The notes beneath the pieces are model-generated. The model was not told the DNA's origin. It saw only the letters and a program-made list of their open reading frames with translations, and did no database searches. This document shows, one piece after another, positions 34,742-44,780 of a stretch of DNA of 64,000 nucleotides. This DNA comes from Dysgonomonas sp. PH5-45 (GTDB lineage: Bacteria > Bacteroidota > Bacteroidia > Bacteroidales > Dysgonomonadaceae), in contig NZ_JARXWE010000004.1 of the NCBI RefSeq assembly GCF_029893235.1, positions 52,744 to 116,743 of the forward strand, read 5' to 3'. Both the position numbers and the translations under genes were made by a program. Positions within the stretch are counted from its first letter, which is position 1. Every line of letters begins with the position of its first letter.

Positions 34742-36067
34742 ATGACACATATAGAAAGAAAAAATTATACGATTCCCATCATCATGATGATTGCTCTTTT
34801 TGCAATGATCTCGTTTGTCACAAATCTGGCTGCGCCGATGGGAGTTGTGCTGAAAAACCAGTTCAACCTGTCGAATGTTATGGGTATGATGGGCAACTTT
34901 GCCAACTTTGCGGCATACGCCTGCATGGGCATACCCGCAGGGCGGATGTTAAGCAAGATAGGGTATAAAAAAACGGCACTAACAGCCATTGTTGTCGGTT
35001 TTGTTGGTATAGGCATCCAATACCTTTCAGGCTATGCGAGCAGCAACATAAGCACAGAGATACTCACCCTGCCTTTCGGCTTTTTTGTTTACATACTGGG
35101 GGCTTTCGTTGCCGGATTTTCGATGTGTATGCTCAATACAGTGGTGAATCCGATGTTGAATACCCTTGGCGGTGGAGGCAAAAAAGGCAATCAGCTGATT
35201 CAGGTTGCGGCCACATTCAATTCCTTGAGTGGAACAATAGTGCCAATGCTTGTAGGGGCACTCGTTGGCGAAGTAGCAAAAGCTAATATTACAGACGTAT
35301 ATCCGGTAATGTATATCGCCATGGGCATTTTTGCATTGGTATTCATCGTATTGTCGTTGGTACAAATACCAGAACCTTATACCGAAAAAGCCGCATCAAC
35401 AACGGCAAATGGTAAATACAGCGCATGGTCGTTCCGACACTTTATTCTTGGTGTGGTTGCCATTTTTATTTATGTTGGTATAGAGGTTGGTATTCCCGGA
35501 ACATTAAACCTTTTTTTGGCCGATGCCAAAGCAGGTGGATTGAGTGCGGCAACAGCAGGTTTCGTGGTGGGCACTTATTGGTTTCTTATGCTTATAGGGC
35601 GTTTTGTTGGAGCATCGGTAGCGGGAAAAGTATCGAGCAAGGCAATGTTGGTTGTAGCTTCTTCCATAGGATTGCTACTTGTTGTTTTAGCGATAGTGAG
35701 TCCCGTGGAATCGAAAATATTGATGCCCATGCTGGAAACAGGGCCTACGGGCAAGCTTTCGTTTGGTGAGGCAAATGTTCCCATCAATGCCCTCTTCTTG
35801 GTTCTTTGCGGGTTTTGCACGTCTGTAATGTGGGGTGGCATATTCAACCTTGCGGTGGAAGGCTTAGGCAAATACACCTCCGCAGCCTCAGGCATATTTA
35901 TGATGATGGTTTGCGGCGGGGGAATTCTTCCGCTTTTGCAGAACTTCATAGCAGACAACACAAGCTATATGACCAGCTATTGGGTAATATTTGTAGGGTT
36001 GGCATACATACTTTACTATGCACTGATTGGCTCAAAGAATGTAAATAAAAATATTCCGGTAGAATAA
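34742..36067 (+). CDS. MFS transporter, FHS (FucP/sugar) type
   Basis: This 441-residue inner-membrane protein has about 12 transmembrane segments and features of the fucose:proton symporter branch: AYACMGIPAGRMLSKIGYKKT at the TM2-3 loop and GFSMCMLNTVVNPMLNTLGG at TM4-5, with a paired Asn motif. Bacterial FHS members carry L-fucose, glucose/galactose or similar sugars. It is the third gene of the kor operon (15-base gap). A link between that oxidoreductase and sugar or organic-acid uptake is plausible but unproven. The substrate cannot be called. Confidence 0.88.
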   Translation: MTHIERKNYTIPIIMMIALFAMISFVTNLAAPMGVVLKNQFNLSNVMGMMGNFANFAAYACMGIPAGRMLSKIGYKKTALTAIVVGFVGIGIQYLSGYASSNISTEILTLPFGFFVYILGAFVAGFSMCMLNTVVNPMLNTLGGGGKKGNQLIQVAATFNSLSGTIVPMLVGALVGEVAKANITDVYPVMYIAMGIFALVFIVLSLVQIPEPYTEKAASTTANGKYSAWSFRHFILGVVAIFIYVGIEVGIPGTLNLFLADAKAGGLSAATAGFVVGTYWFLMLIGRFVGASVAGKVSSKAMLVVASSIGLLLVVLAIVSPVESKILMPMLETGPTGKLSFGEANVPINALFLVLCGFCTSVMWGGIFNLAVEGLGKYTSAASGIFMMMVCGGGILPLLQNFIADNTSYMTSYWVIFVGLAYILYYALIGSKNVNKNIPVE

Positions 36068-36137
36068 ACACTGAAAATTCAATATTCAAATATAGCTAAC
36101 AATAATATAGGACTCGTCCTAAAAAAATTAATGCAAA

Positions 36138-36184
36138 TAAAAAAGTGTTTCTGCGGTGTCTGGACGACACTGGAGAAACACTTA
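36138..36184 (-). terminator. Two-tier hairpin terminator of the GIY-YIG gene
   Basis: AAGTGTTTCT (36143-36152) pairs with AGAAACACTT (36173-36182), enclosing an inner GTGTC/GACAC stem. On the minus strand it ends in a T-rich tract (TTTTTTATTT), making it the terminator of the leftward GIY-YIG gene. Confidence 0.75.
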
Positions 36185-36228
36185 GGGAACATAAGGTGGT
36201 GATATTTTGCTGTGGTTCCTAATATCTA

Positions 36229-36540
<312 letters not shown>

Positions 36541-36669
36541 TTAAATTTTATTATTTAATTCTGTTCAACATAATTTTAATCATCGCCAATTAGCACGCAG
36601 AACAATTATGATACAAATATATGACGAAAACCATCAAAACAATAACTATCCACAAATTATCCTAAAACA

Positions 36670-36704
36670 AAAATACCTGTAAATCATCTATTTACAGGTA
36701 TTTT
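36670..36704 (-). terminator. Terminator of dnaK
   Basis: AAAATACCTGTAAAT (36670-36684) pairs perfectly with ATTTACAGGTATTTT (36690-36704) around a 5-base loop, with T-rich sequence on the minus strand beyond. Confidence 0.85.
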
Positions 36705-36735
36705 CTATTGTTTATTGATTATTTCTAATCGTTCT

Positions 36736-38643
36736 TTATTTCACTTCTTCGAAATCAACATCGGTTACATCGCCATCACCACCTTGGTTGTCTGCTCCGT
36801 TTGCCCCTGCTTGCTGATTTGGGTCTGCTGCACCTTGTCCGCCTGTTTGATTGTACATTTGTTGGCTCATTTCGTGCAATAGTTTGTTCATTTCTTCCAT
36901 TGCCGAGTCGATAGCTGCCAAATCTTGTGCTTTGTGAGCATCTTTCAATTTATTCAGCGCAGCCTCAATAGGAGCTTTTTGTTCGGCCGTAATCTTATCG
37001 CCAAGTTCGTTCAATTGTTTTTCTGTCTGGAAAATCATCGAGTCGGCCTGATTCAGCTTATCTATTCTTTCCTTCTCTTTCTTATCCGATTCGGCATTAG
37101 CTGCGGCTTCGTCTTTCATCCTTTGAATTTCGGCATCGCTCAAACCTGACGATGCTTCGATACGGATTGACTGTTCTTTGCCTGTTGCCTTATCTTTTGC
37201 CGAAACTTTAAGAATACCATTGGCATCAATATCGAATGTTACTTCAATTTGAGGAACTCCGCGTGGAGCGGCAGGTATGCCATCAAGATTGAAGACGCCT
37301 ATCTGTTTGTTGTCCTTTGCCATTGGGCGTTCACCTTGCAATACATTGATTTGTACTGATGGCTGATTGTCGGCTGCCGTAGAGAATGTTTCGCTCTTGC
37401 GAGTAGGTATCGTTGTGTTAGACTCTATTAATTTTGTCATCACGCCACCCATTGTTTCGATACCCAGCGAAAGCGGAGTAACGTCGAGCAACAACACATC
37501 TTTTACCTCGCCTGTCAAAACAGCACCTTGTATGGCTGCACCAACAGCTACAACTTCGTCTGGGTTAACCCCTTTTGAAGGAGCTTTGCCAAAGAATTTT
37601 TCGACCTCTGTCTGAACAGCAGGGATACGAGTAGATCCTCCCACAAGTATTACTTCGTCTATATCCGAAGCATTCAGACTGGCATCGCTAAGAGCCTTAC
37701 GGCATGGTTCTATACACTTGCGAACCAAGGCATCGGCCAATTGCTCGAATTTAGCACGGCTCAGAGTTTTAACCAAGTGCTTTGGAATACCGTTTACCGG
37801 CATAATATATGGCAGGTTGATTTCGGTTGAAGTTGTGCTCGAAAGCTCTATTTTTGCTTTTTCGGCAGCTTCTTTCAAGCGTTGCAAAGCCATTGGATCT
37901 TTGCGCAAATCCAAACCTTCTTCCTTTTGGAACTCTTCGGCCAACCAGTTGATTATTACGTTATCGAAGTCGTCGCCTCCAAGGTGTGTATCACCGTTGG
38001 TCGACTTTACTTCAAACACACCATCGCCAAGTTCAAGGATAGAGATATCGAATGTACCACCACCAAGGTCAAACACTGCTATCTTCATGTCTTTGTGAGC
38101 TTTGTCTAAGCCATAAGCAAGAGCAGCGGCAGTAGGTTCATTCACGATACGTTGTACTTTAAGCCCTGCTATCTCGCCGGCTTCTTTGGTTGCCTGACGT
38201 TGAGAGTCGTTAAAATATGCCGGAACGGTGATAACAGCATCGGTTACTTCTTGTCCCAAATAATCTTCGGCAGTTTTTTTCATTTTCTGAAGAATCATTG
38301 CCGATATTTCCTGTGGTGTATAAAGACGGCCATCAATGTCTACACGAGGTGTATTGTTGTCACCCTTCACTACTTTATATGGAACGCGTGTAACTTCGTC
38401 GCTCACCTGATCCCAAGTTTCACCCATAAACCGTTTGATTGAATATATGGTTTTTTCGGGGTTTGTTATGGCCTGACGCTTAGCAGGATCGCCCACTTTA
38501 CGTTCGCCACCTTCAATAAAAGCCACAACCGAAGGTGTTGTTCTTTTACCTTCGTTGTTTGCGATAACGATAGGTTCGTTACCTTCCATCACGGCAACAC
38601 AAGAGTTTGTGGTACCTAAGTCTATTCCTATTATTTTTCCCAT
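36736..38643 (-). CDS. dnaK: Chaperone DnaK (Hsp70)
   Basis: DnaK binds unfolded hydrophobic peptides in an ATP-driven cycle with DnaJ and GrpE. The 635-residue protein has an N-terminal ATPase domain ([45 protein letters not shown]), the linker [15 protein letters not shown] near residue 385, the substrate domain, a helical lid and a Gly/Gln/Asn-rich disordered C-terminus ending DVDFEEVK. It is monocistronic here: no grpE or dnaJ is adjacent, and a strong terminator follows. Confidence 0.99.
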   Translation of the reverse strand: MGKIIGIDLGTTNSCVAVMEGNEPIVIANNEGKRTTPSVVAFIEGGERKVGDPAKRQAITNPEKTIYSIKRFMGETWDQVSDEVTRVPYKVVKGDNNTPRVDIDGRLYTPQEISAMILQKMKKTAEDYLGQEVTDAVITVPAYFNDSQRQATKEAGEIAGLKVQRIVNEPTAAALAYGLDKAHKDMKIAVFDLGGGTFDISILELGDGVFEVKSTNGDTHLGGDDFDNVIINWLAEEFQKEEGLDLRKDPMALQRLKEAAEKAKIELSSTTSTEINLPYIMPVNGIPKHLVKTLSRAKFEQLADALVRKCIEPCRKALSDASLNASDIDEVILVGGSTRIPAVQTEVEKFFGKAPSKGVNPDEVVAVGAAIQGAVLTGEVKDVLLLDVTPLSLGIETMGGVMTKLIESNTTIPTRKSETFSTAADNQPSVQINVLQGERPMAKDNKQIGVFNLDGIPAAPRGVPQIEVTFDIDANGILKVSAKDKATGKEQSIRIEASSGLSDAEIQRMKDEAAANAESDKKEKERIDKLNQADSMIFQTEKQLNELGDKITAEQKAPIEAALNKLKDAHKAQDLAAIDSAMEEMNKLLHEMSQQMYNQTGGQGAADPNQQAGANGADNQGGDGDVTDVDFEEVK

Positions 38644-38834
38644 AATGTTATATATTTTTTTATGATTTATTCTTTATCGTTGGTCTGATAACCCAAACAA
38701 TTTCGTAATACAAATTCATCAAAAGGTGTGCCAAAAATCACAGAAGAAGCTATACTGACAACATGACAGAAAAAAACAGGCAGCAACGGTTCACCCGCCA
38801 CTGCCAATAATATTCTCGAAATAAATAAATTCAG

Positions 38835-39881
38835 TTATTCTTTTGCATAAAAGTTATTAAACCATCCGACAAAGCTTTTTACTTTATCTTGGTTTTCATC
38901 CAACCATTTTTGGGCTTCTTCGTCGGTCGACTGGCGGATATAATAACAGAACGCTTCCATATGTTCGCTCTTGGCTAAAGCTTTAAATAAAGGAAAATAA
39001 ACACTACGCCAGATATTTGTTTTCTTATCTTCCTGTTTATCGAGAATCACGACACTAAGCACCTCCGATATCTCTTTCTTAAATGATTCTGATTCGGACA
39101 CAATACTATCCTTGCTTGAAACCTTACTTGCTCCAATCATAGAAATCATCATATCCACCATACTAAAGTCCGATTTATCATCTAAAATAATATGTACCAC
39201 CGTTTTCCCACCCTCTTCTTCACTTATTTTAGGCGACAGGGTGAATCTCAATGTCGCTAAAGCCGTTTGTGCCCGTTTCCCTTGAGGCTCTAACATCAGA
39301 AAATATAAAAGAGGATAGACCGTATGCGTTGGCCGATTATATTTAGCCCCCAGCATCCCTAATTGATAGTTGCTACCCGGATGAAAAGGATTCAGTTCTA
39401 TGGCTTTGATAAAAGCTTCCTCGCCCAACTTATCGTTCTTATCATTTACATAAGTACATCCAAGATTGAAGTGGAGCAGATAATAGTCGCCACATTCTTT
39501 TATACCCTTTTTATACACCTTTATGGATTCTTTTCTCTTACCCAATTCGTCCAAACAGTTGCCTTTCAATATATATGCCAATTGGTGACTTTGTTTTTCG
39601 CCATGTTTAAGAACGAGGTCGCAGTATTTTATTGCTTCTTTCTTATCGTTCTTCATAGAATAAGAATAAGCTATTTCATAATTAGCCATACCCGATTTCG
39701 GCTTTATTGCCAAGGCCTGTTTATAATAGTGGATAGCTTCGTCGTATGCCCCATTATCGTGACTATGAATACCATATTCCATCAGATTATCGAATTTCTT
39801 ATCATCATCTTGAGCAGATGCGGAAACAGACAACAAGAATAAAAGAGGAATAAACAAAAAGTGCTTAACTGCGTTTTTCAT
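38835..39881 (-). CDS. Exported tetratricopeptide-repeat protein
   Basis: This 348-residue protein has a signal peptide ending LSVSASAQ and about four TPR units between residues 30 and 180 (YGIHSHDNGAYDEAIHYYKQAL, ANYEIAYSYSMKNDKKEAIKY, LHFNLGCTYVNDKNDKLGEEAF). A helical C-terminal domain of unknown type follows. TPRs are protein-binding scaffolds, so a role in a periplasmic complex is likely. Its partner is unknown. It lies 93 bases downstream of another exported protein gene on the same strand, with dnaK beyond. Confidence 0.82.
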   Translation of the reverse strand: MKNAVKHFLFIPLLFLLSVSASAQDDDKKFDNLMEYGIHSHDNGAYDEAIHYYKQALAIKPKSGMANYEIAYSYSMKNDKKEAIKYCDLVLKHGEKQSHQLAYILKGNCLDELGKRKESIKVYKKGIKECGDYYLLHFNLGCTYVNDKNDKLGEEAFIKAIELNPFHPGSNYQLGMLGAKYNRPTHTVYPLLYFLMLEPQGKRAQTALATLRFTLSPKISEEEGGKTVVHIILDDKSDFSMVDMMISMIGASKVSSKDSIVSESESFKKEISEVLSVVILDKQEDKKTNIWRSVYFPLFKALAKSEHMEAFCYYIRQSTDEEAQKWLDENQDKVKSFVGWFNNFYAKE

Positions 39882-39974
39882 GCTTGGTTATATTTAAAAT
39901 TGCAACAATAACCAAAAGTATGTAAAAAAAATGAAATCCGATTTATTTTTTGAGGGGAAGGGAAAGAAAGAGTG

Positions 39975-40466
39975 CTACTCGTCATCTATATTTCGTCCGT
40001 AAACAGCTTTTATGATAGCTTTTGTTTTTGCCGACAGTTTTTTAGGCTCCCATCCTGTCAGGTTGAGGCCTCCAACACCACTCAATGTTCCCGCATTCGA
40101 TACAGGATAAAAGTGACCACCCATATATACTGTTTCGAGCGATCCGGGAGGCATCAAATTCAGCGGAGTCGTGCCCTTATATGTATATAAGTCAGGATGG
40201 ATTTTATATGGTGAATTTTCTTTCAATAAATCGTCCAAACCAACTAAGCGATACCTGTAATATGTTTTCGCATATTTGTTATCTTCGTACAAAGCGGTTT
40301 TTGAGGGCGACAGCAAAGAAGGGCTTTGTTGCAGCTTAAAAGATGTGGTTGAGTTAAGTAAAAAGCTCTTTTTTTCTTCATTAATCCCTATCTGGGCACG
40401 AAGGGATGCGAACCAGAAAACAGTGATTGTTATGGTAATCAAAAAGTATTTGCTTGTTTTGCACAT
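39975..40466 (-). CDS. Exported protein of unknown function (163 residues)
   Basis: The signal peptide (FLITITITVFWFASLRAQ) is followed by a short mature domain with TPLNLMPPGSLETVYMGGHFY near residue 100 and a charged tail (KKLSAKTKAIIKAVYGRNIDDE). No motif of known activity was seen. It probably lies in the same leftward unit as the TPR protein. The 290-base gap upstream holds several weak inverted repeats but no gene. Confidence 0.65.
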   Translation of the reverse strand: MCKTSKYFLITITITVFWFASLRAQIGINEEKKSFLLNSTTSFKLQQSPSLLSPSKTALYEDNKYAKTYYRYRLVGLDDLLKENSPYKIHPDLYTYKGTTPLNLMPPGSLETVYMGGHFYPVSNAGTLSGVGGLNLTGWEPKKLSAKTKAIIKAVYGRNIDDE

Positions 40467-40684
40467 AAGCTTAATGCTTCTTTTTTAACAAAACTATCAA
40501 TATCCTGTATCCTCTTTAAATAATCAACGTTAATTAAACGTAATCTAAATATCTTTTAAGAAATAAGATTCTAAGAAAAAATGACATTGGCAGAGCCCTT
40601 AGTAGATAATCTACTGTATTGTAAAATCTTCGTCAATCCACAATCTTTATTTTACGGAACAATATATATACGGACAATAATAAT

Positions 40685-40692
40685 TATATTTG
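40685..40692 (+). promoter_or_regulatory. -7 element for the DedA gene
   Basis: TATATTTG matches TAnnTTTG and lies 65 bases before the start codon. No clear TTTG is seen at the expected -33 position. Confidence 0.45.
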
Positions 40693-40757
40693 CACAGCTT
40701 TTTTTGAGATAAAAGAGTTTAATTCAATCTGAATTCTAATAAATAAACTTTATAATT

Positions 40758-41423
40758 ATGATAGAAGTATGGAACTTTCTTGTTGACCTGATTATGGAAA
40801 CAGAAAGTACTCTGAAAATGCTTATCGAGACTTATGGCTTGTGGTTTTACGTCATTCTTTTCCTAATTATCTTTTGCGAAACCGGCTTAGTGGTAACCCC
40901 TTTCTTGCCCGGCGACTCCCTTTTGTTCGTTTCGGGGGTGTTGGTTCATTCCGATACAACAGGTCAGTTCAACATTTTGATGCTTAACGTTGTTCTTATA
41001 GTAGCAGCAATATTGGGCGATGCCTGTAATTATACAATTGGGCGCTTTTTCGGGGAGAAACTATTTAGCAATCCGAATTCTAAGATATTTAAACAAAGCT
41101 ATTTAGAAAAAACGCACCATTTTTATGAGAAACATGGCGGAAAAACAATCATCATAGCACGTTTTGTGCCTATTGTCAGAACATTCGCCCCGTTTGTTGC
41201 CGGAATGGGAAAAATGACTTATCATCAGTTCTTCTCATTCAATGTTATAGGAGGCATCGCATGGGTAGCCATATTCACTCTGGCAGGATATTTTGTAGGT
41301 GAACTACCTTGGGTGCAAACAAACCTTAAGTTGCTGATTGTAATAATAGTTGTTGTTTCTATCTTGCCCGGAATATTTGAAGTGGTGAAGGCTAAAATAA
41401 AATCGAAAAAAGAATCGGTTTAA
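40758..41423 (+). CDS. DedA family membrane protein
   Basis: This 221-residue inner-membrane protein belongs to the DedA/SNARE-associated superfamily, whose members flip lipids such as undecaprenyl phosphate or phosphatidylethanolamine. Typical motifs are present: [20 protein letters not shown] near residue 40, [13 protein letters not shown] near 100, and [24 protein letters not shown] near 140, which contains the essential Arg. About five hydrophobic segments are seen. It is followed by the NADH dehydrogenase gene 82 bases downstream on the same strand. Confidence 0.92.
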   Translation: MIEVWNFLVDLIMETESTLKMLIETYGLWFYVILFLIIFCETGLVVTPFLPGDSLLFVSGVLVHSDTTGQFNILMLNVVLIVAAILGDACNYTIGRFFGEKLFSNPNSKIFKQSYLEKTHHFYEKHGGKTIIIARFVPIVRTFAPFVAGMGKMTYHQFFSFNVIGGIAWVAIFTLAGYFVGELPWVQTNLKLLIVIIVVVSILPGIFEVVKAKIKSKKESV

Positions 41424-41505
41424 TTTAGAAACATAGGAAAAACACAATCGGCACAAGGCTTTTTACAGAAAAATTCTGAAGTTAAACTATTATGTTTTTC
41501 CTATT

Positions 41506-42831
41506 ATGAAAGTTATTACAAACATACCCGAGTGCAGTTCTAAAAAACGAATTGTTATTATTGGAGGCGGATTTGCAGGGTTGCATATAGCAAAGAAAAT
41601 CGACTCTCGCTACTACCAAACCGTGCTGATAGACAAAGTTAATTTCTATCAGTTTCAGCCTCTTCTCTATCAGGTGGCATCAGGGGGGTTAGACCCCAGC
41701 TCAATATCGTACCCGCATCGGAAAACCTTTCAACAGAAAAAGGATTTTCATTACCGTATGTGTGTGGCGCAACGAGTGAAACCCGAAGAAAAGACTATCG
41801 AAACCAACATCGGTTACCTCAAATACGATTATCTGGTTATTGCTACCGGATGCGACACAAACTATTTTGGCAACGATAAGCTAAAGGACACAACCTATCC
41901 GCTTAAGTCTGTTTCCGAATCGTTGCTGGCCCGCAACCGTATTTTGCTGAGTTTTGAGGATGCCCTCAACGCAAAAGACGAAGACGAGCTGAAAGAAATA
42001 TTGAATTTCGTAATTGTGGGTGGAGGCGCAACAGGCGTTGAGCTTGCCGGAGCCTTGGCCGACATGAAAAAGTCGATTCTCCCTAAAGATTATCCTGAAC
42101 TCGATTTCTCGAAAATGGAAATCCATCTGGTCGATGCTTCGCCCCGGTTGCTGTCGGGAATGTCGCCCGAAGCTTCCGCCGCCGCAGCCGATACATTGTC
42201 TAAACGAGGTGTTATCATTCATCAGAATACTCCGGTAAAAGACTATGTGTATCCTTATGTAGAACTGGGTACAGGTGGAAAAATACGCTCACGCAATGTA
42301 TTTTGGGTCAGTGGTGTAAAAGCTAACAGCTTGAAAGGACTTGCCGAAGAGGCTTACGGTAGAGGCGGACGCCTTGCCGTAGACGAGTATAACCGTGTAG
42401 AAGGATACGAAAATATTTTTGCGATAGGCGATACCTCGCTAATGGTTTCGCAGGCCAGCCCTAAAGGTCATGCCCAAGTGGCTCAGGTGGCTCTGCAAAT
42501 GGCTGCTTGTTTAGCCAAAAATCTGAACGAGCAAGCACAAGACAACGAAAAGTGGCGCAAGTTTCGCTATTCGGACAAAGGCTCTATGGCTACTATCGGG
42601 CGTAATGCCGCCGTAGTGGATTTCGGAAAATTCCACATGAAAGGGCGCATAGCATGGTGGTTGTGGCTTCTTGTTCACATCCTGTCTATTGTAGGGATGC
42701 GCAATAAGATGGCTGTGTTTATAGACTGGGTATGGAATTACCTCAACTACGACGTTTCGTTGCGTTTGCTTATCAGACCTAAACACAACCCCATGTATCA
42801 GGGAATGGATAACAACACACCTGTTGAATAA
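41506..42831 (+). CDS. ndh: Type II NADH:quinone oxidoreductase
   Basis: NDH-2 is a peripheral membrane flavoprotein that passes electrons from NADH to quinone without pumping protons. The 441-residue protein has an FAD-binding GxGxxG-type motif (VIIGGGFAGLHIAK, residues 17-30), the NAD-binding motif (FVIVGGGATGVELAGALADM, near residue 170), the FAD-binding FAIGDTSLM near 305, and a hydrophobic, aromatic C-terminus (WWLWLLVHILSIV) that anchors it to the membrane. It is followed by a bidirectional terminator. Confidence 0.92.
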   Translation: MKVITNIPECSSKKRIVIIGGGFAGLHIAKKIDSRYYQTVLIDKVNFYQFQPLLYQVASGGLDPSSISYPHRKTFQQKKDFHYRMCVAQRVKPEEKTIETNIGYLKYDYLVIATGCDTNYFGNDKLKDTTYPLKSVSESLLARNRILLSFEDALNAKDEDELKEILNFVIVGGGATGVELAGALADMKKSILPKDYPELDFSKMEIHLVDASPRLLSGMSPEASAAAADTLSKRGVIIHQNTPVKDYVYPYVELGTGGKIRSRNVFWVSGVKANSLKGLAEEAYGRGGRLAVDEYNRVEGYENIFAIGDTSLMVSQASPKGHAQVAQVALQMAACLAKNLNEQAQDNEKWRKFRYSDKGSMATIGRNAAVVDFGKFHMKGRIAWWLWLLVHILSIVGMRNKMAVFIDWVWNYLNYDVSLRLLIRPKHNPMYQGMDNNTPVE

Positions 42832-42847
42832 CCGATAATAAAACAAA

Positions 42848-42882
42848 ATAAGGCTGCCATCATCACACTGAGGCAGCCTTAT
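42848..42882. terminator. Hairpin between convergent ndh and zinc-ribbon genes
   Basis: ATAAGGCTGCC (42848-42858) pairs with GGCAGCCTTAT (42872-42882). It lies between the stops of two convergent genes and can serve both. Confidence 0.8.
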
Positions 42883-42905
42883 ATAGATAATATTGATGCT
42901 TTGAT

Positions 42906-43667
42906 TTACTTTTCTTCCAGACCAACAAGTTCGGGGTCAATCATCACACGTCCGCAATATTCGCAAACAATAATTTTCTTACCCATCTTAATATCCATCT
43001 GTTTTTGAGGTGGTATCTTATTGAAACATCCACCGCAAGCGCCACGTTCTATGCAAACAACAGCCAAACCGTTGCGAGTGCTTTTGCGGATACGTTTAAA
43101 GGCCTGTAAAAGGCGAGGCTCTATTTCGGCTTCGATGGTTTTCACATCTTCGCGGATTTGTTCTTCCTGCTGTTTTGTTTCCGAAACAATAGAGTCTAAC
43201 TCTTCTTTTTTCTGATTGAGGTCGAGAGTCCGTTCCGAAAGGAGTTCTTTGTTTTTTTCTACCTGTTCGGCCAGATTTTTTGCCTCGAATGTGAATTCTT
43301 TAATTTTCTTTTCGGCCAATTCCACCTCAAGCGTTTCGAATTCTATTTCTTTGCTCAAATGATCGAACTCACGGTTGTTACGAACGTTGTCTAATTGCTC
43401 TTTATATTTTGTGATTTTCAGATTGCAGTTCTGTATTTTTTGACGTTGGTCGGCAGCTGCACCTTCGGCCTCTTTCATATCAGCTTCGTATTTACCGATA
43501 CGGGTGTTCAAACCTTCAACCTCATCTTCAAGGTCGTCCACTTCGAGAGGAAGCTCGCCACGAAGGATTTTAATTTTGTCTATTTCAGACATTTTTTCTT
43601 GCAACCGGTACAGGGTTTTTAGCTTATCCTCGACCGTGATTTCTTTTTCAACTTGTTTTTTAGCCAT
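42906..43667 (-). CDS. C4-type zinc-ribbon coiled-coil protein (CdsZ/DUF164 type)
   Basis: This 253-residue cytosolic protein has a long coiled coil (residues 10-185, heptads rich in Glu, Lys and Leu) and a C-terminal four-Cys zinc ribbon (GACGGC and VCEYCGR). It belongs to the DUF164 / zinc-ribbon family, which includes CdsZ of Chlamydia; a role linked to RNA or translation has been suggested for relatives. The start at 43667 (MAKKQVEKE) is preferred; the longer frame to 43718 adds a non-conserved hydrophobic leader. A consensus promoter lies at 43828-43859. Confidence 0.85.
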   Translation of the reverse strand: MAKKQVEKEITVEDKLKTLYRLQEKMSEIDKIKILRGELPLEVDDLEDEVEGLNTRIGKYEADMKEAEGAAADQRQKIQNCNLKITKYKEQLDNVRNNREFDHLSKEIEFETLEVELAEKKIKEFTFEAKNLAEQVEKNKELLSERTLDLNQKKEELDSIVSETKQQEEQIREDVKTIEAEIEPRLLQAFKRIRKSTRNGLAVVCIERGACGGCFNKIPPQKQMDIKMGKKIIVCEYCGRVMIDPELVGLEEK

Positions 43668-43827
43668 AATTATTTTAATCTTATATATAACATTTCCTAT
43701 TAACAAAAAATGCAGCAATCAGAAACCTTTCGATAATTCTGTTTACCACATCCACCACAACCGAACAGGAGTAAATCAAACCGCTCTTTGTAGCTTAAAA
43801 TATTAAATTGCGAATACTTTTGCCATG

Positions 43828-43859
43828 CAAAGGTAACAAAATTACTTAATGGCAACAAA
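43828..43859 (-). promoter_or_regulatory. Consensus promoter for the zinc-ribbon gene
   Basis: On the minus strand, TTTG (43859-43856) is followed after exactly 20 bases by TACCTTTG (43835-43828), the best Bacteroidota promoter match in the window. The predicted start near 43820 leaves a leader of about 150 bases. Confidence 0.65.
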
Positions 43860-43927
43860 TTATGCGAACACAGATACACCATCCTTCCCCTAAAAAAAGT
43901 AAATTTGTGTACCAAAACAACAATGGC

Positions 43928-44650
43928 GTGCAGCACAAAACCCGAGGAATAGTACTAAACACTATCAACTATAACGATAAATATATGCTTGCCCAGATAT
44001 ATACCGAACATCTGGGACGGGTTACCTATATGATTCCAAAATCGAAAGGGAAAGCCTCCAAAATGCACCGTAGCCTTTTTACTCCGTTATCGCTCCTTGA
44101 TATGGAAGTAGAGCACCAAACCTCCAGAAGCATCCAGCGCATCAAAGAAGCCCGCATGGATATGTTGCAAAACAGCAATAGCAGCGATATGGCAAAAACA
44201 GCGATCGTGTTTTTCCTTTCGGAATTCCTTTCCCGCGTGTTGAAAGATATGGACGAAAACGCTTCCCTGTTCAGTTATTTGCGATATTCGATAGAAATTC
44301 TGCACAGAGCCGATAAAAGCATTGCTAACTTCCACCTTGTTTTTATGCTTAAACTGACCCGTTTTTTGGGTTTCTATCCAAATATGGAATCGTATTCCGA
44401 AAGGGCATATTTCGATTTGCTGAACGGCGAATTTGTCCGCAATCAGCCTCTACACAATCACTATACCACCCTCGAAGATAGTGTTGTTATGGCTCGCTTG
44501 GCACGTATCAACTACGAAAACATGCACCTGTTCCGGTTTTCGCAAAACGACCGCATAAAAATCATCGACCGTATGGTGGAATATTACCGCATACATTTGA
44601 ATGACTTTCCTCCCTTAAAGTCGTTAGACGTACTGCACGAATTATTTTAA
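43928..44650 (+). CDS. recO: DNA repair protein RecO
   Basis: RecO works with RecR (and RecF) to load RecA onto SSB-coated single-stranded gaps. The GTG start at 43928 gives 240 residues beginning MQHKTRGIVLNTINYNDKYMLAQIYTE, the typical RecO OB-fold N-terminus, followed by an all-helical C-terminal domain. The reading frame continues upstream to an ATG at 43862, but the extra 22 residues are not conserved in the family. The Cys zinc motif seen in some RecO proteins is absent. It is a single gene, divergent from the zinc-ribbon protein. Confidence 0.92.
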   Translation: MQHKTRGIVLNTINYNDKYMLAQIYTEHLGRVTYMIPKSKGKASKMHRSLFTPLSLLDMEVEHQTSRSIQRIKEARMDMLQNSNSSDMAKTAIVFFLSEFLSRVLKDMDENASLFSYLRYSIEILHRADKSIANFHLVFMLKLTRFLGFYPNMESYSERAYFDLLNGEFVRNQPLHNHYTTLEDSVVMARLARINYENMHLFRFSQNDRIKIIDRMVEYYRIHLNDFPPLKSLDVLHELF

Positions 44651-44718
44651 ACCTCGCCCTTCATATTTATCATTCTGACCATAGAGAAGAATCTTTTTAC
44701 CAAGTATAGAAATAAAAA

Positions 44719-44754
44719 AAGTAAGCGGGAACATTAAAAACATTCCCGCTTACT
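44719..44754 (-). terminator. Terminator of the malic enzyme gene
   Basis: AGTAAGCGGGAA (44720-44731) pairs perfectly with TTCCCGCTTACT (44743-44754). The minus strand reads into a run of T (TTTTTTTATTT), so it terminates the leftward malic enzyme gene; it may also end recO. Confidence 0.85.
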
Positions 44755-44780
44755 CATATCTGTTTTATAATCAATGCTGA

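Noticed and set aside
43862..43927. A 22-residue upstream extension of recO
   Set aside because: Not conserved in RecO; the GTG at 43928 gives the usual start and length.
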